Source: Gammaproteobacteria bacterium
GTDB taxonomy: Bacteria; Pseudomonadota; Gammaproteobacteria; Steroidobacterales; GCA-2729495
NCBI GenBank assembly: GCA_028285245.1
Contig: JANQPY010000057.1
Location: 62,001 to 126,000, forward strand
DNA length: 64,000 nucleotides
Reading direction: 5' to 3'
Part shown: positions 27,327 through 41,559 of the stretch, piece after piece
Position numbering within the stretch: position 1 is the first letter of the stretch
How the letters are laid out: the number at the start of each line of letters is the position of its first letter
Program-made: the position numbers and the translations under genes
Notes under the pieces: generated by a model
Databases searched by the model: none
Told to the model about the DNA's origin: nothing
Seen by the model: only the letters and a program-made list of their open reading frames with translations

Positions 27327-28853
27327 ATGCCCAAATATCGCGCACGCGCCTGTTGCTTTGATCTGATCCGCCTGCCGACGATCTGCTTGCTGCTGCTGGG
27401 CATTAGCACGGTCGCAACTGCCGACACCTTCATTATCTTCGAGAGTCAACCAGGCGACTATATTGGCCAGGGACAGTCCACAACCTTTACCGACGTCACC
27501 GGTACCGGTCAGGCTGGTAGCGCCGTAGTCTCGTTCCAAGGTGGCGGCTACTCCTACCGCTTCGAATCCGATAACGGCCCTCTGCTGCCAGGCGCTTATG
27601 AAAATGCCACGCGTTACCCGTTCAATCTGAACGGTATTCCCGGATTGGATGTCTCGGGCAACGGTCGCGGCTGCAATCGGCTGACAGGCCGTTTCAACGT
27701 GCTTGAGATCAGCTACGATCTGGCCGGTGATCTTGCCACTGCGGCCATTGACTTCGAACAGCATTGCGAGGACCGCGTCCCTGCGGTGTTTGGCTTCATT
27801 CGCTATAACTCCTCAACGCCGGTAATAGATGCCGATAGCGACGGGGTACGGGACATACAGGACAACTGCCCCGCAACGCCCAACACCGACCAGACCGATT
27901 CCGACGGTGACGGTCTCGGCAATGTCTGCGACCCGGTCCAGGGTGCCACCTTTGTTTATCTGGATAGCGAGCCAGGGGATTACATCGGCGGCGGCCAGAC
28001 CCAACTCTTTACGCAGACCGACGGCGGCCCAGTGACCATCCAGGGCACGAGCTCCGGTCGCGCCTCCGTCCGAGCGGGCGGGTTCAATTATGAATTCGCA
28101 TCGATCGGCACCCAGCCCCTGGCCGTCGGCGTCTACGAGGGCGCGACCCGCTATCCATTCAACAGCGCGACGGAACCCGGATTGTCGGTATCCGGCAATG
28201 GCCGCGGATGCAACACGTTAACAGGGCGCTTCGAGATCTTGGAAATTAACCGCCGCGCCGACGGTAGCATCCAAAACTTTGCAGCCGATTTTCAGCAAAA
28301 CTGTGAGGGCGGATCAGCGGCCCTGTTCGGCATCGTTCGCGTTAATTCCGAAATCGCAGGCGCCGGCGAATTCGATTTGGACGCTGATGGCGTTATCAAC
28401 CCGGCGGACAACTGCCCTGAAACGCCGAACGCCGCTCAGGGCGACAGTGACGGCGACGACCTGGGCGATGTCTGCGACCCATATCCCTTCGAGGCCGACA
28501 ATCTCCAAGCCTGCCTGAACGATGGTGACGGGCTCCGGGAAATTGTTGATGAACAGTCGGACACGATTACCGAACTACAGTCGAAGAACGAGGAACTCCG
28601 CAGCTTACTCGGCGATGCCGACGAGGATGGCGTGGTGGATATTGCCGATGACTGTCCTGGTACACCGGTCGGTGCCGGCGTTGGCGCGGATGGCTGCACA
28701 AACGAGCAATATTGTGGCGCAATCTCGGTCGACAGCCTGGCAAATTTCCGGCAATGCTGGCGCGCCATCACCGACACTGGCGCTCGGCGCTGCCGCTTGA
28801 CCTTTGATCGGTCCGGAGTTGGTTGGAGCGCAATCGGTTGCGCGGCCCGCTAG
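27327..28853 (+). CDS. Exported protein with two copies of an unknown domain and thrombospondin type 3-like calcium repeats
   Basis: A 508-residue protein with a signal peptide ending ISTVATA. Two homologous units of about 150 residues follow, each beginning with ESQPGDYIG or DSEPGDYIG and containing ATRYPFN, then SGNGRGCN and LTGRF. Each is followed by a TSP3-like repeat ([38 protein letters not shown]). A short coiled coil ([16 protein letters not shown]) and a third calcium repeat ([18 protein letters not shown]) lead to a Cys-rich end. TSP3 repeats bind calcium in cell-surface and outer-membrane proteins. I do not recognise the duplicated domain. The start is the ATG at 27327, which gives the signal peptide. 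Confidence 0.75.
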   Translation: MPKYRARACCFDLIRLPTICLLLLGISTVATADTFIIFESQPGDYIGQGQSTTFTDVTGTGQAGSAVVSFQGGGYSYRFESDNGPLLPGAYENATRYPFNLNGIPGLDVSGNGRGCNRLTGRFNVLEISYDLAGDLATAAIDFEQHCEDRVPAVFGFIRYNSSTPVIDADSDGVRDIQDNCPATPNTDQTDSDGDGLGNVCDPVQGATFVYLDSEPGDYIGGGQTQLFTQTDGGPVTIQGTSSGRASVRAGGFNYEFASIGTQPLAVGVYEGATRYPFNSATEPGLSVSGNGRGCNTLTGRFEILEINRRADGSIQNFAADFQQNCEGGSAALFGIVRVNSEIAGAGEFDLDADGVINPADNCPETPNAAQGDSDGDDLGDVCDPYPFEADNLQACLNDGDGLREIVDEQSDTITELQSKNEELRSLLGDADEDGVVDIADDCPGTPVGAGVGADGCTNEQYCGAISVDSLANFRQCWRAITDTGARRCRLTFDRSGVGWSAIGCAAR

Positions 28854-28881
28854 CAGCTGGCACACATACCGGAGCATGAAC

Positions 28882-29157
28882 ATGAGCATCGAAACACAAC
28901 ACTTTCCCGCAGATATCCGTGGCTCAGCCTCTGGACTAGTCATCGGGTTCCTCCTCACACTTTTCGTGACCGGGATCGCCTTCGGCGAGGAGGTCCCCGA
29001 AGTCTTTGACCGGCAGGGGCGCCTTGTCGAACGTGGCGGTGCTGAGCCCGGCGCCATTGCGTCCGAGTATGATGAGAGCGGCAAGCTGGTCCGTCAGCGA
29101 CTGGAAAACGGTGACATCGTGGCCTACGACGAGGACGGTAACGTAGTCGTGGAATGA
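28882..29157 (+). CDS. Small exported or membrane-anchored protein with YD-like repeats
   Basis: A 91-residue protein. A hydrophobic segment (SGLVIGFLLTLFVTGIAFG) resembles a signal peptide or anchor. The rest is two or three short repeats: VFDRQGRLVERGG, EYDESGKLVRQRL and AYDEDGNVVVE, which recall the YD/RHS or MORN-like 'D-x-x-G-x-L/V' pattern. The ATG at 28882 is spaced 7 nt from GGAG; an ATG at 28876 would be too close. It follows the TSP3-repeat protein by 28 nt and may be co-transcribed with it. Function unknown. Confidence 0.6.
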   Translation: MSIETQHFPADIRGSASGLVIGFLLTLFVTGIAFGEEVPEVFDRQGRLVERGGAEPGAIASEYDESGKLVRQRLENGDIVAYDEDGNVVVE

Positions 29158-29175
29158 GCGGGCTAGAGCTTCTAG

Positions 29176-29379
29176 TCAGGACATCATCATCAGCGACGAT
29201 TACTGGGTGACACCGGCACCAAGTGCACGTGTTTTGTTGACGGCGCAGATGCCACTCATAACGATCCTGATACTGGGTTACCCCAATCCATCTCCGACGG
29301 TCGGACGCCGTTTATGGTTGTGGGGGGCGGTCGCCAGTGGCTGAGCAATCGCGTGCGGCGTGGACTGAACATAATGTGA
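29176..29379 (+). pseudogene. Decayed 3' part of a moaD-like gene
   Basis: The open frame reads LLGDTGTKCTCFVDGADATH and then DPDTGLPQSISDGRTPFMVV. This matches residues 70-99 of the MoaD-like protein at 26600-26911 at about 22 of 30 positions. The N-terminal half is missing, no start codon is present, and the Gly-Gly end is replaced by GGGRQWLSNRV before a stop at 29377. Most base differences are synonymous, so the fragment comes from a gene that was under selection before it decayed. The downstream sequence GTGAGACGCTTGGGCGCTT also resembles the flank after the intact moaD. Confidence 0.7.
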
Positions 29380-29481
29380 GACGCTTGGGCGCTTCAGCCT
29401 CACTGAAAATTGGAGCTTCGGCGGGATAATTCTGTATTCTCGCAGCTACTGAACAACCCCCGATGACGCACCGATTGGGAA

Positions 29482-30204
29482 ATGTTCATGCTTCAAAATC
29501 TTGATTGGTCTCTTGGCGTCACCTCGTTGTCGCTTCCTAGGAGTCTGTTTAGCGCTGCTCTGTGTTTGCTCTTGTCCATGCAGGCTGATGGCGCCCTCGT
29601 CGAAGTAGACGATCCTGTGTTTGGGTCTTCAGCAGTAACGCTCGATACTGATGCCGGACTTCAATGGCTCGACTTGACTGTCACCAGTGGTCAAAGCAGT
29701 GCAGCGATCGAAAGTCGACTATCGCCGGGTGGTGATCTCTCTGACTGGCGATATCCAGCCGTCAAGGAAGTTTGTAGTCTTTTCGACAGCCTCAACTCCG
29801 CTGATGATCTGAATTGTGCGGCCCAGGGTCTGGCATTGTTCAGTACCTCAATCGAGCAGTCGGTCGCGGAGCAATTCATAGAGTTATTTGGCGTGACTTC
29901 TGAGGCCATGCCGCGACCTAATCCCGTCATTCCGGATCCTGATCCATTCGACATCAGCTCGGGGATTTTCTTCGGTCAGGAGGCTTCTATCTATTGGCGG
30001 GCTGAGGTGGTTCCGTTTTCATTTAACGGCGGCACCAATGGTCTTGCCTTTGTCGTTGGCGTACTGATGACCGACCGCGATCTGCCCCGCCCGGGACACT
30101 ACTTGGTTCGTCCGGTGCCCGTTCCGGGAGCCGCGTGGCTATTGGCATCTGCATTGGTACTTCTGAGCTACCCAAGCCGCGTGCGACGCCAACCAGCGCG
30201 ATAA
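29482..30204 (+). CDS. Exported protein with VPxP-type C-terminal sorting signal
   Basis: A 240-residue protein. A signal peptide (SLFSAALCLLLSMQADGALV) is followed by a region reminiscent of secreted PEP-CTERM-class proteins: TLDTDAGLQWLDLTVTSGQS and GGDLSDWRYPAVKEVC. The C-terminus is VPVPGAAWLLASALVLL followed by a basic tail SRVRRQ. This is the tripartite VPLPA-CTERM layout (motif, membrane helix, Arg-rich end) that exosortases process. No exosortase is in the window. The specific role is unknown; relatives are linked to the envelope or extracellular matrix. Confidence 0.75.
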   Translation: MFMLQNLDWSLGVTSLSLPRSLFSAALCLLLSMQADGALVEVDDPVFGSSAVTLDTDAGLQWLDLTVTSGQSSAAIESRLSPGGDLSDWRYPAVKEVCSLFDSLNSADDLNCAAQGLALFSTSIEQSVAEQFIELFGVTSEAMPRPNPVIPDPDPFDISSGIFFGQEASIYWRAEVVPFSFNGGTNGLAFVVGVLMTDRDLPRPGHYLVRPVPVPGAAWLLASALVLLSYPSRVRRQPAR

Positions 30205-30332
30205 GTGCTCTGCGCGATTGAGGTGGAAAGGTAACAATGTTGCCAATGCTGCCCGAGAGGGTTGTCGAAGCGGTCCCATTGCCGGACTGACGAGAGCTCG
30301 TCGTGGCGAATCCGCCCGCAAGCAGAATGCAG

Positions 30333-30358
30333 AAAAGGGTCCCTAAGGACCCTTTTTC
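30333..30358. terminator. Bidirectional rho-independent terminator
   Basis: A perfect 10-bp stem, AAAAGGGTCC / GGACCCTTTT, with a CTAA loop, followed by TTTTT on the plus strand and by a matching T-run on the minus strand. It serves the sorted-protein gene on the plus strand and tRNA-Asn on the minus strand. Confidence 0.85.
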
Positions 30359-30364
30359 AGTGTT

Positions 30365-30440
30365 TGGCTCCCCGGGGCGGACTCGAACCACCGACCAATT
30401 GATTAACAGTCAACCGCTCTACCAACTGAGCTACCGGGGA
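30365..30440 (-). tRNA. tRNA-Asn (GUU)
   Basis: A 76-nt minus-strand tRNA beginning TCCCCGGTAGCTCAGTTGG and ending with an encoded CCA. The anticodon loop CTGTTAA gives GUU. The acceptor stem pairs TCCCCGG with CCGGGGA, and the T-loop GGTTCGAGTCC is standard. It is transcribed toward the terminator at 30333-30358. Confidence 0.97.
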
Positions 30441-30513
30441 ATGCTGTAAGTGCCTATAGCGCCGCGGGATTCTCTCGGACACCCTGAATCAAGTCAAGGA
30501 ACGGCGGCGCTGT

Positions 30514-31695
30514 CTAGGTCAGCGCCCTGGCAATACGAGCGACCGCGTCCTTAAGCGTATCCAGGCCGCAGGCGAACGAAAGCCGCACATAGCCGGGCGC
30601 GCCGAAGGCTGAGCCCGGAACCACAGCCACGCCGGCGTCATTGAGCAGCATCTCGCCAAAAGCCGTATCGTCAGCTAACCCTTTTGCCTTGATTGCTTCT
30701 GATGCGTCGGGAAAGGCGTAGAAGGTGCCGGCGCCCGGCAAGCAGGTCAGGCCTGGTATGTCGTTCAGAGCGTCAACTAGGAAATCGTGGCGTTCTTTGA
30801 ACGCTTTGAGCATGGTCGTGATGCACGTCTGGTCACCATTGAGTGCTGCCACGCTCGCCGCCTGCGAGATACTGCACGGATTAGAGGTGCTTTGGCTCTG
30901 CACTTTCTTCATCGCACCGATGAGTTGTTTGGGTCCGCCCGCATAGCCAATGCGCCAGCCGGTCATGGCGTAGCACTTGGACACGCCGTTAATCGTGATG
31001 ATGCGTTCCAGTAGCTCCGGGCAGGCTTCACCAAGGCTGGCAAACGGTGCCTGTGCCCAATAGATGTGTTCGTACATGTCGTCGGTCGCGACGACGATGT
31101 TTGGATGCCTCAGCAGCACCTCGCCCAGCGCGGCCAGTTCCTCGCGCGTATAGGCGGCGCCGGTTGGATTTGACGGGCTGTTCAGAAAGACCAGTCGCGT
31201 CCGTTCGGTGACGGCGGCTTCCAGAGCACGCGGAGAAATCTTGAAGCCATCCTCAATGGTGGCCGGCACGATGACCGGCTCAGCTTCAGCCAGCTTGATC
31301 ATGTCGGGGTACGACACCCAGTAGGGCGCTGGCACGATTGCCTCATCGCCAGCATTCAGTACTGCGACGCAGACGTTGTAGCACGTCTGTTTAGCGCCAG
31401 ACGACACCAGTATCTGATCTGGCGCGTACTCAAGCTGATTGTCACGCGCAAACTTATCGGCAATGGCTTGCCGCAGCTCGAGCGTGCCATCAACAGCCGT
31501 GTACTTTGTGTGTCCCGCGTTAATGGCGTCTATGGCGGCGGCCTTGATGTGCTCCGGGGTATCAAAGTCAGGCTCGCCGGCGCCCAGGCCGATGATGTCG
31601 CGACCAGCCGCCCGCAACTCAGCCGCCAGTGCGGTCACGGCCATTGTGGGTGATGGCTTCACGCGTTGTACACGTTGCGATACTGATACACTCAC
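30514..31695 (-). CDS. Pyridoxal-phosphate aminotransferase, aspartate type (AspC/AatA class I)
   Basis: A 393-residue class I aminotransferase. The PLP lysine lies in [20 protein letters not shown] near residue 234. Other motifs are [16 protein letters not shown] near residue 36, [14 protein letters not shown] near residue 169, and the C-terminal Arg in YVRLSFACG. This is the Ibeta-type aspartate aminotransferase widespread in alphaproteobacteria and some gammaproteobacteria. The chosen start is a GTG at 31695, giving [16 protein letters not shown], the usual family N-terminus. Further upstream codons lack resemblance. It is divergent from uvrB. Confidence 0.9.
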   Translation of the reverse strand: MSVSVSQRVQRVKPSPTMAVTALAAELRAAGRDIIGLGAGEPDFDTPEHIKAAAIDAINAGHTKYTAVDGTLELRQAIADKFARDNQLEYAPDQILVSSGAKQTCYNVCVAVLNAGDEAIVPAPYWVSYPDMIKLAEAEPVIVPATIEDGFKISPRALEAAVTERTRLVFLNSPSNPTGAAYTREELAALGEVLLRHPNIVVATDDMYEHIYWAQAPFASLGEACPELLERIITINGVSKCYAMTGWRIGYAGGPKQLIGAMKKVQSQSTSNPCSISQAASVAALNGDQTCITTMLKAFKERHDFLVDALNDIPGLTCLPGAGTFYAFPDASEAIKAKGLADDTAFGEMLLNDAGVAVVPGSAFGAPGYVRLSFACGLDTLKDAVARIARALT

Positions 31696-31779
31696 CGGTT
31701 GCTTCCTGTGGTCCGCGGGCCTGCCGAAACGGGGGCAGATACTAGTGCATTCAGGCCGGCTTACCAAACAGAATCGCTG

Positions 31780-33801
31780 ATGACCGATCGCTTCGAATTG
31801 GTAGCAGAGTTTCAGCCCGCAGGCGACCAGCCCGGCGCCATCACTACGTTGCTCGAGGGCTTCGAAGCCGGGCTTGCGGGGCAGGTCTTGCTCGGTGTGA
31901 CGGGATCCGGCAAGACCTTCACCATGGCGCACCTTATTGAGTCATTGCAGCGCCCGACGCTGATCATGGCCCATAACAAGACGCTTGCCGCGCAGCTTTA
32001 CGGCGAGATGCGTGAGTTCTTTCCGCGCAATCGGGTCGAGTACTTCGTCTCTTACTACGACTACTACCAGCCCGAGGCCTACGTGCCCTCGTCTGATACC
32101 TATATAGAGAAGGATGCCTCGGTAAATGCGCACATCGAGCAGATGCGGTTGTCGGCTACCAAAGCGCTGATGGAGCGGAAGGATGCGGTGATTGTCTCCA
32201 CGGTGTCATCCATCTACGGCCTGGGCGATCCGGAGGCCTACTTCAGCATGGTGCTGCACCTGTCACGTGGTGACCGCATCAATCAGCGCGATTTGTTGCG
32301 CCGACTGGCCGAGCTGCAGTACACGCGTAATGAAATCGAGCTTGGTAACGGCACCTATCGCGTGCGTGGGGAGAGTGTCGATATCTTTCCTGCAGAATCC
32401 GAGCGCGAGGCGGTCCGCGTCGAATGCTTCGATGACGAGATCGAGCAGCTCTCGTGGTTTGATCCTCTGACCGGCGAGGTACTGCGCAAGACGCCCCGGC
32501 TGACGATTTATCCCAAGAGCCACTATGTGACCCCGCGGGAAGTCATGCTGGCGGCCGTCGACAAGATTCAGTTGGAGCTGCGCGAACGCTTAACCCAGCT
32601 GCGTGAAACCGGCAAGCTCGTCGAGGCACAACGGCTTGAACAGCGCACGATGTTCGATCTGGAGATGATTCGTGAGCTCGGCTACTGCACGGGTATCGAA
32701 AATTACAGCCGCTATCTTTCGGGCCGCGCACCTGGTGAGCCGCCGCCCTGCCTCTACGACTATCTGCCCGCCGATGCACTGCTGATTGTCGATGAGAGCC
32801 ATGCGACCGTGCCGCAGCTCGGCGGCATGTACAAGGGTGACCGGTCGCGCAAGGAGACGCTGGTCGAGTACGGTTTCCGCTTGCCCTCGGCCCTCGATAA
32901 CCGGCCGCTGAGATTTGACGAGTGGGAACGTCTCGCGCCGCAGACGCTGTACGTCTCAGCCACGCCCGGTCCCTACGAGCGCGAGCGGGCCGACGCAGTG
33001 GTCGAGCAACTGGTCCGCCCCACGGGGCTGGTCGACCCGTACGTCGAAGTCAGGCCAGCAGGCAGTCAGGTTGACGACGTGTTGTCGGAAATTCGGCTGC
33101 GTACGGAACGTGAAGAACGTGTTTTGATCACGACGCTCACCAAACGTATGGCGGAGGACCTCACTGACTACCTGCTGGAGCATGGCATCCGCGTGCGCTA
33201 TCTGCACTCCGATGTGGAAACCGTCGAGCGCATGGAGATTATTCGCGACCTGCGGCTGGGCGAATTCGATGTGCTCGTGGGCATCAATCTGTTACGCGAA
33301 GGGCTCGATCTGCCTGAAGTATCACTCGTTGCCATTCTGGATGCGGACAAGGAGGGGTTTCTGCGCTCTGAGGGCTCGCTGATTCAGACCATTGGTCGCG
33401 CGGCGCGCAACGTGAACGGCACCGCGATTCTGTATGCGGACCAGGAAACCGGTTCCATGCAGCGCGCCATCGCCGAGACTGAACGCCGCCGCCGCCGGCA
33501 GCTGGAATTCAACGAGGCCCATGGAATTGAGCCAAAGACCATCATCAAAGACGTGCGCGACGTTATGGAAGGTGCGCGCTCGAGCGCACCGCGGCGCGGG
33601 CGTGGCCGCCGCGCCGCCGAGCCTAAGCCCGCCTACCAGGCGCTGTCACCGGCTGAGGCGCTCAAGCAGATCCAGAAGCTGGAAAAAGCCATGCTCAAGC
33701 ACGCGCGGGACCTGGAGTTTGAGGAGGCGGCGGCACTGCGCGACGAGATTCAGGGCCTGCGTCAGGCCAGCCTCGGCCTGCCTGAGACCAAGGCCGGCTA
33801 G
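31780..33801 (+). CDS. uvrB: Excinuclease ABC subunit B
   Basis: A 673-residue nucleotide excision repair helicase. The Walker A motif GVTGSGKTF is at residues 38-46. [12 protein letters not shown] marks the beta-hairpin region, and [13 protein letters not shown] the DEAD-like motif. The C-terminal UVR motif is in [25 protein letters not shown]. The ATG at 31780 gives the conserved N-terminus; an upstream in-frame ATG at 31699 does not. No LexA-box (CTGT-N8-ACAG) was found in the short divergent gap. Confidence 0.97.
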   Translation: MTDRFELVAEFQPAGDQPGAITTLLEGFEAGLAGQVLLGVTGSGKTFTMAHLIESLQRPTLIMAHNKTLAAQLYGEMREFFPRNRVEYFVSYYDYYQPEAYVPSSDTYIEKDASVNAHIEQMRLSATKALMERKDAVIVSTVSSIYGLGDPEAYFSMVLHLSRGDRINQRDLLRRLAELQYTRNEIELGNGTYRVRGESVDIFPAESEREAVRVECFDDEIEQLSWFDPLTGEVLRKTPRLTIYPKSHYVTPREVMLAAVDKIQLELRERLTQLRETGKLVEAQRLEQRTMFDLEMIRELGYCTGIENYSRYLSGRAPGEPPPCLYDYLPADALLIVDESHATVPQLGGMYKGDRSRKETLVEYGFRLPSALDNRPLRFDEWERLAPQTLYVSATPGPYERERADAVVEQLVRPTGLVDPYVEVRPAGSQVDDVLSEIRLRTEREERVLITTLTKRMAEDLTDYLLEHGIRVRYLHSDVETVERMEIIRDLRLGEFDVLVGINLLREGLDLPEVSLVAILDADKEGFLRSEGSLIQTIGRAARNVNGTAILYADQETGSMQRAIAETERRRRRQLEFNEAHGIEPKTIIKDVRDVMEGARSSAPRRGRGRRAAEPKPAYQALSPAEALKQIQKLEKAMLKHARDLEFEEAAALRDEIQGLRQASLGLPETKAG

Positions 33802-33892
33802 CCCCCGCCGGCCGGCAACACGCAAATGGCGTCTTGCGGGCGGCTGCCCGGCTGGGTATGGTTGCGCTCCGCTCGATTGGCGAGCGTATCGC

Positions 33893-33969
<77 letters not shown>

Positions 33970-34090
33970 CTTTCTTTAACGTGCGCTAATCGCAACACTG
34001 CGGTTGCAGGTAACAAACTGTTCGGTGCAGACGAGAGTCGCGCCGTGCGCTGGAGGCCGCTTTGTATCCGGCCACAGTGAGGTAGCTCGA

Positions 34091-36022
<1,932 letters not shown>

Positions 36023-36025
36023 AAT

Positions 36026-36544
36026 ATCGCTGCTAAAAAGCGCGTTCGTCGCAACGCGGAGATAGATGCTCCGGAAGTTCGATTGATTGGCGACGATGGT
36101 GAACAGGTAGGCGTGATGACCCGCCTTGCGGCTCAGGACATCGCGACCGAAGCTGGCCTGGATCTGGTAGAAGTTTCACCCAATGCGGAACCGCCAGTAT
36201 GCCGGGTGATGGATTTCGGCAAGTTTCAGTTTGAGCAAAACAAGAAATCGCACGAATCCAAGCGCAAGACCAAGCAGACACAAGTTAAGGAAGTGAAGTT
36301 CCGGCCAGGAACCGAGGAAGGCGACTACCAGGTCAAACTGCGCAACCTCGTCCGCTTCCTGACCCAGGGAGACAAGGCGAAAATAACGCTGCGTTTTCGT
36401 GGGCGAGAGATGGCACATCAGGATCTTGGCGTAAAGCTATTGAAACGGGTGGAAGAAGATCTCTCAGAGCTGGCAGCCGTTGAGCAATTTCCAAAGCTTG
36501 AGGGCCGTCAGCTCATCATGGTGATGGCACCGAAGAAAAAGTGA
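36026..36544 (+). CDS. infC: Translation initiation factor IF-3, apparent AUC start
   Basis: A 172-residue IF-3. The family N-terminus [21 protein letters not shown] is encoded directly after an ATC codon at 36026, which lies 8 nt after a strong GGAGG at 36013-36017. No ATG, GTG or TTG is available in that position, and the first ATG is inside the protein at 36116. Non-canonical infC starts (AUU in E. coli) allow IF-3 to repress its own translation, so the same control is expected here. The N-domain, the linker of lysines ([20 protein letters not shown]) and the C-domain are intact. Confidence 0.9.
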   Translation: MAAKKRVRRNAEIDAPEVRLIGDDGEQVGVMTRLAAQDIATEAGLDLVEVSPNAEPPVCRVMDFGKFQFEQNKKSHESKRKTKQTQVKEVKFRPGTEEGDYQVKLRNLVRFLTQGDKAKITLRFRGREMAHQDLGVKLLKRVEEDLSELAAVEQFPKLEGRQLIMVMAPKKK

Positions 36545-36628
36545 GTTGAAGGCGAGGGCGGCTAAGCCCGAACCGTTAACCCGCCTGCCCCGGTCGCGAC
36601 AGATACGGATCAGGCTTAAGGAGAGAAG

Positions 36629-36820
36629 ATGTCGAAGCTGAAAAGCAATCGCGGCGCGGCGAAGCGTTTTCGCCGCACCGCCAAGGGTTTCAAGCGACGC
36701 CAGTCGCATTTGAGACACATTCTTACCAAGAAGAGCTCCAAGCGTAAGCGTCAGCTCGGCCCCCTGGTGCAGGTGGCTGAAGGCGATCTGAAGAGCGTCC
36801 GGCGCATGCTGCCGGACTAG
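36629..36820 (+). CDS. rpmI: 50S ribosomal protein L35
   Basis: A 63-residue basic protein, [20 protein letters not shown], with the internal [21 protein letters not shown] motif of L35. It has a good Shine-Dalgarno (AAGGAGAG). It sits between infC and rplT, the normal order, where L20 usually represses rpmI-rplT translation through a leader structure. Confidence 0.96.
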   Translation: MSKLKSNRGAAKRFRRTAKGFKRRQSHLRHILTKKSSKRKRQLGPLVQVAEGDLKSVRRMLPD

Positions 36821-36852
36821 CGCTGACACGAAACCAATAACAGGAGTTCATC

Positions 36853-37215
36853 ATGGCCAGAGTTAAACGAGGCGTCGTCGCGCGCGCCCGTCACAAGCGC
36901 GTCCTGAAAAAAGCCAAGGGGTACTACGGTGCCCGCAGCACGGTGTTCCGGGTTGCCAAACAGGCGGTCACCAAAGCCGGCCAATACGCGTATCGCGACC
37001 GTCGTCAGCGTAAACGTCAGTTCCGCGCGCTGTGGATCCAGCGGATCAACGCAGCAGCGAGGCTGCATGACCTGTCGTACAGCCGCTTCATCAACGGTTT
37101 GAATCGCGCCGGAATCGAGGTGGATCGAAAGATTCTTGCGGATCTGGCGGTTCACGATGCGCCTGCTTTCGGTGCCTTGGCCGAACAGGCAAAGGCCGCG
37201 CTCAACGCCAACTAA
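36853..37215 (+). CDS. rplT: 50S ribosomal protein L20
   Basis: A 120-residue protein, [20 protein letters not shown], with the family's long basic N-terminal helix and a globular C-terminus ([24 protein letters not shown]). L20 is an early 23S rRNA assembly protein and an autoregulator of its operon. AGGAG precedes the ATG. Confidence 0.97.
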   Translation: MARVKRGVVARARHKRVLKKAKGYYGARSTVFRVAKQAVTKAGQYAYRDRRQRKRQFRALWIQRINAAARLHDLSYSRFINGLNRAGIEVDRKILADLAVHDAPAFGALAEQAKAALNAN

Positions 37216-37219
37216 GCCC

Positions 37220-37237
37220 GGCCCGGATTGCCGGGCC
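37220..37237 (+). other. Hairpin between rplT and pheS
   Basis: GGCCCGG / CCGGGCC with a 4-nt ATTG loop lies just after the rplT stop. No T-run follows. It may tune read-through or message stability between the ribosomal-protein and pheST parts of the operon. Confidence 0.45.
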
Positions 37238-37242
37238 AATGA

Positions 37243-40616
<3,374 letters not shown>

Positions 40617-40621
40617 GTAAG

Positions 40622-40921
40622 ATGGCGCTGACCAAAGCGGACATGGCCGAGTCTCTGTTTAATGAGCTGGGCCTGAACAAGCGAGAAGCCAGGGAGCTAG
40701 TAGATGTCTTTTTTGAAGACCTGCGCAGTTCCCTGTCCAGTGGGGAGCAGGTGAAGTTGTCGGGTTTCGGCAACTTCGATCTGAGGGATAAAAATCAACG
40801 GCCCGGCCGCAACCCGAAAACCGGGGAAGAAATTCCCATCACGGCAAGAAGGGTAGTCACATTCCGGCCCGGCCAAAAACTAAAGGCTCGAGTAGAAGCC
40901 TATGCTGGAACCAGCAAATAA
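40622..40921 (+). CDS. ihfA: Integration host factor subunit alpha
   Basis: A 99-residue HU/IHF-family protein, [41 protein letters not shown] contains the arm and the intercalating Pro. Its place after pheT is the classical one for ihfA. Its 3' end overlaps the MerR gene by 20 nt, a common arrangement. Confidence 0.96.
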   Translation: MALTKADMAESLFNELGLNKREARELVDVFFEDLRSSLSSGEQVKLSGFGNFDLRDKNQRPGRNPKTGEEIPITARRVVTFRPGQKLKARVEAYAGTSK

Positions 40922-41258
40922 CGACGAACTGCCGCCGATACCGGGCAAACGGTATTTCACCATCGGCGAAGTCAGTGACCTGTGTGCGGTAAAGCCGCAC
41001 GTCTTGCGCTATTGGGAGCAGGAGTTTCCACAGCTCAAGCCCGTGAAGCGTCGCGGCAATCGCCGCTACTACCAGCGGCAGGACGTCATCATCATTCGCC
41101 AGATCCGCAGCCTGCTGTATGACGAGGGCTTTACCATTGGCGGAGCGCGGCAGCAGCTCACGGGCGAGGGCGCCAAGAGTGATGTCACCCAGAGTCAGCA
41201 GATCATCCGCCAGATGCGGCTGGAGTTGGAAGAGATTCTCAAGCTCCTCCGCCGCTAG
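40902..41258 (+). CDS. MerR family transcriptional regulator (post-ihfA type)
   Basis: A 118-residue regulator. The MerR helix-turn-helix is clear: [21 protein letters not shown] followed by [21 protein letters not shown] short dimerisation helix at the C-terminus ([17 protein letters not shown]) ends the protein, so there is no effector-binding domain. The gene is nearly always found after ihfA and is of unknown target. tRNA-Pro follows. Confidence 0.9.
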   Translation: MLEPANNDELPPIPGKRYFTIGEVSDLCAVKPHVLRYWEQEFPQLKPVKRRGNRRYYQRQDVIIIRQIRSLLYDEGFTIGGARQQLTGEGAKSDVTQSQQIIRQMRLELEEILKLLRR

Positions 41259-41386
41259 TCTTCCCAAAGAACGTTTCTGAGTGGCGTCATGCTGCGTTGA
41301 GCATCGGCTGGGTTATCATTGCGCCCGCCGCGAGCCGCACCGATAGAGGTTCTACCCCAGCTCGCCGGTAGTCGAAGTTCTAGTGT

Positions 41387-41464
<78 letters not shown>

Positions 41465-41559
41465 ATTGGATTCACTGAAACGGGTGCACGCCAACCAATC
41501 AAGCTTGGCTTTGCCTGTTTACTTCTCGGTGCTGTTAGCCTCGGCTACAGCTGAGCGAT

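Noticed and set aside
31696..31779. LexA/SOS box controlling uvrB
   Set aside because: No CTGT-N8-ACAG match was found in the short gap between the aminotransferase and uvrB.
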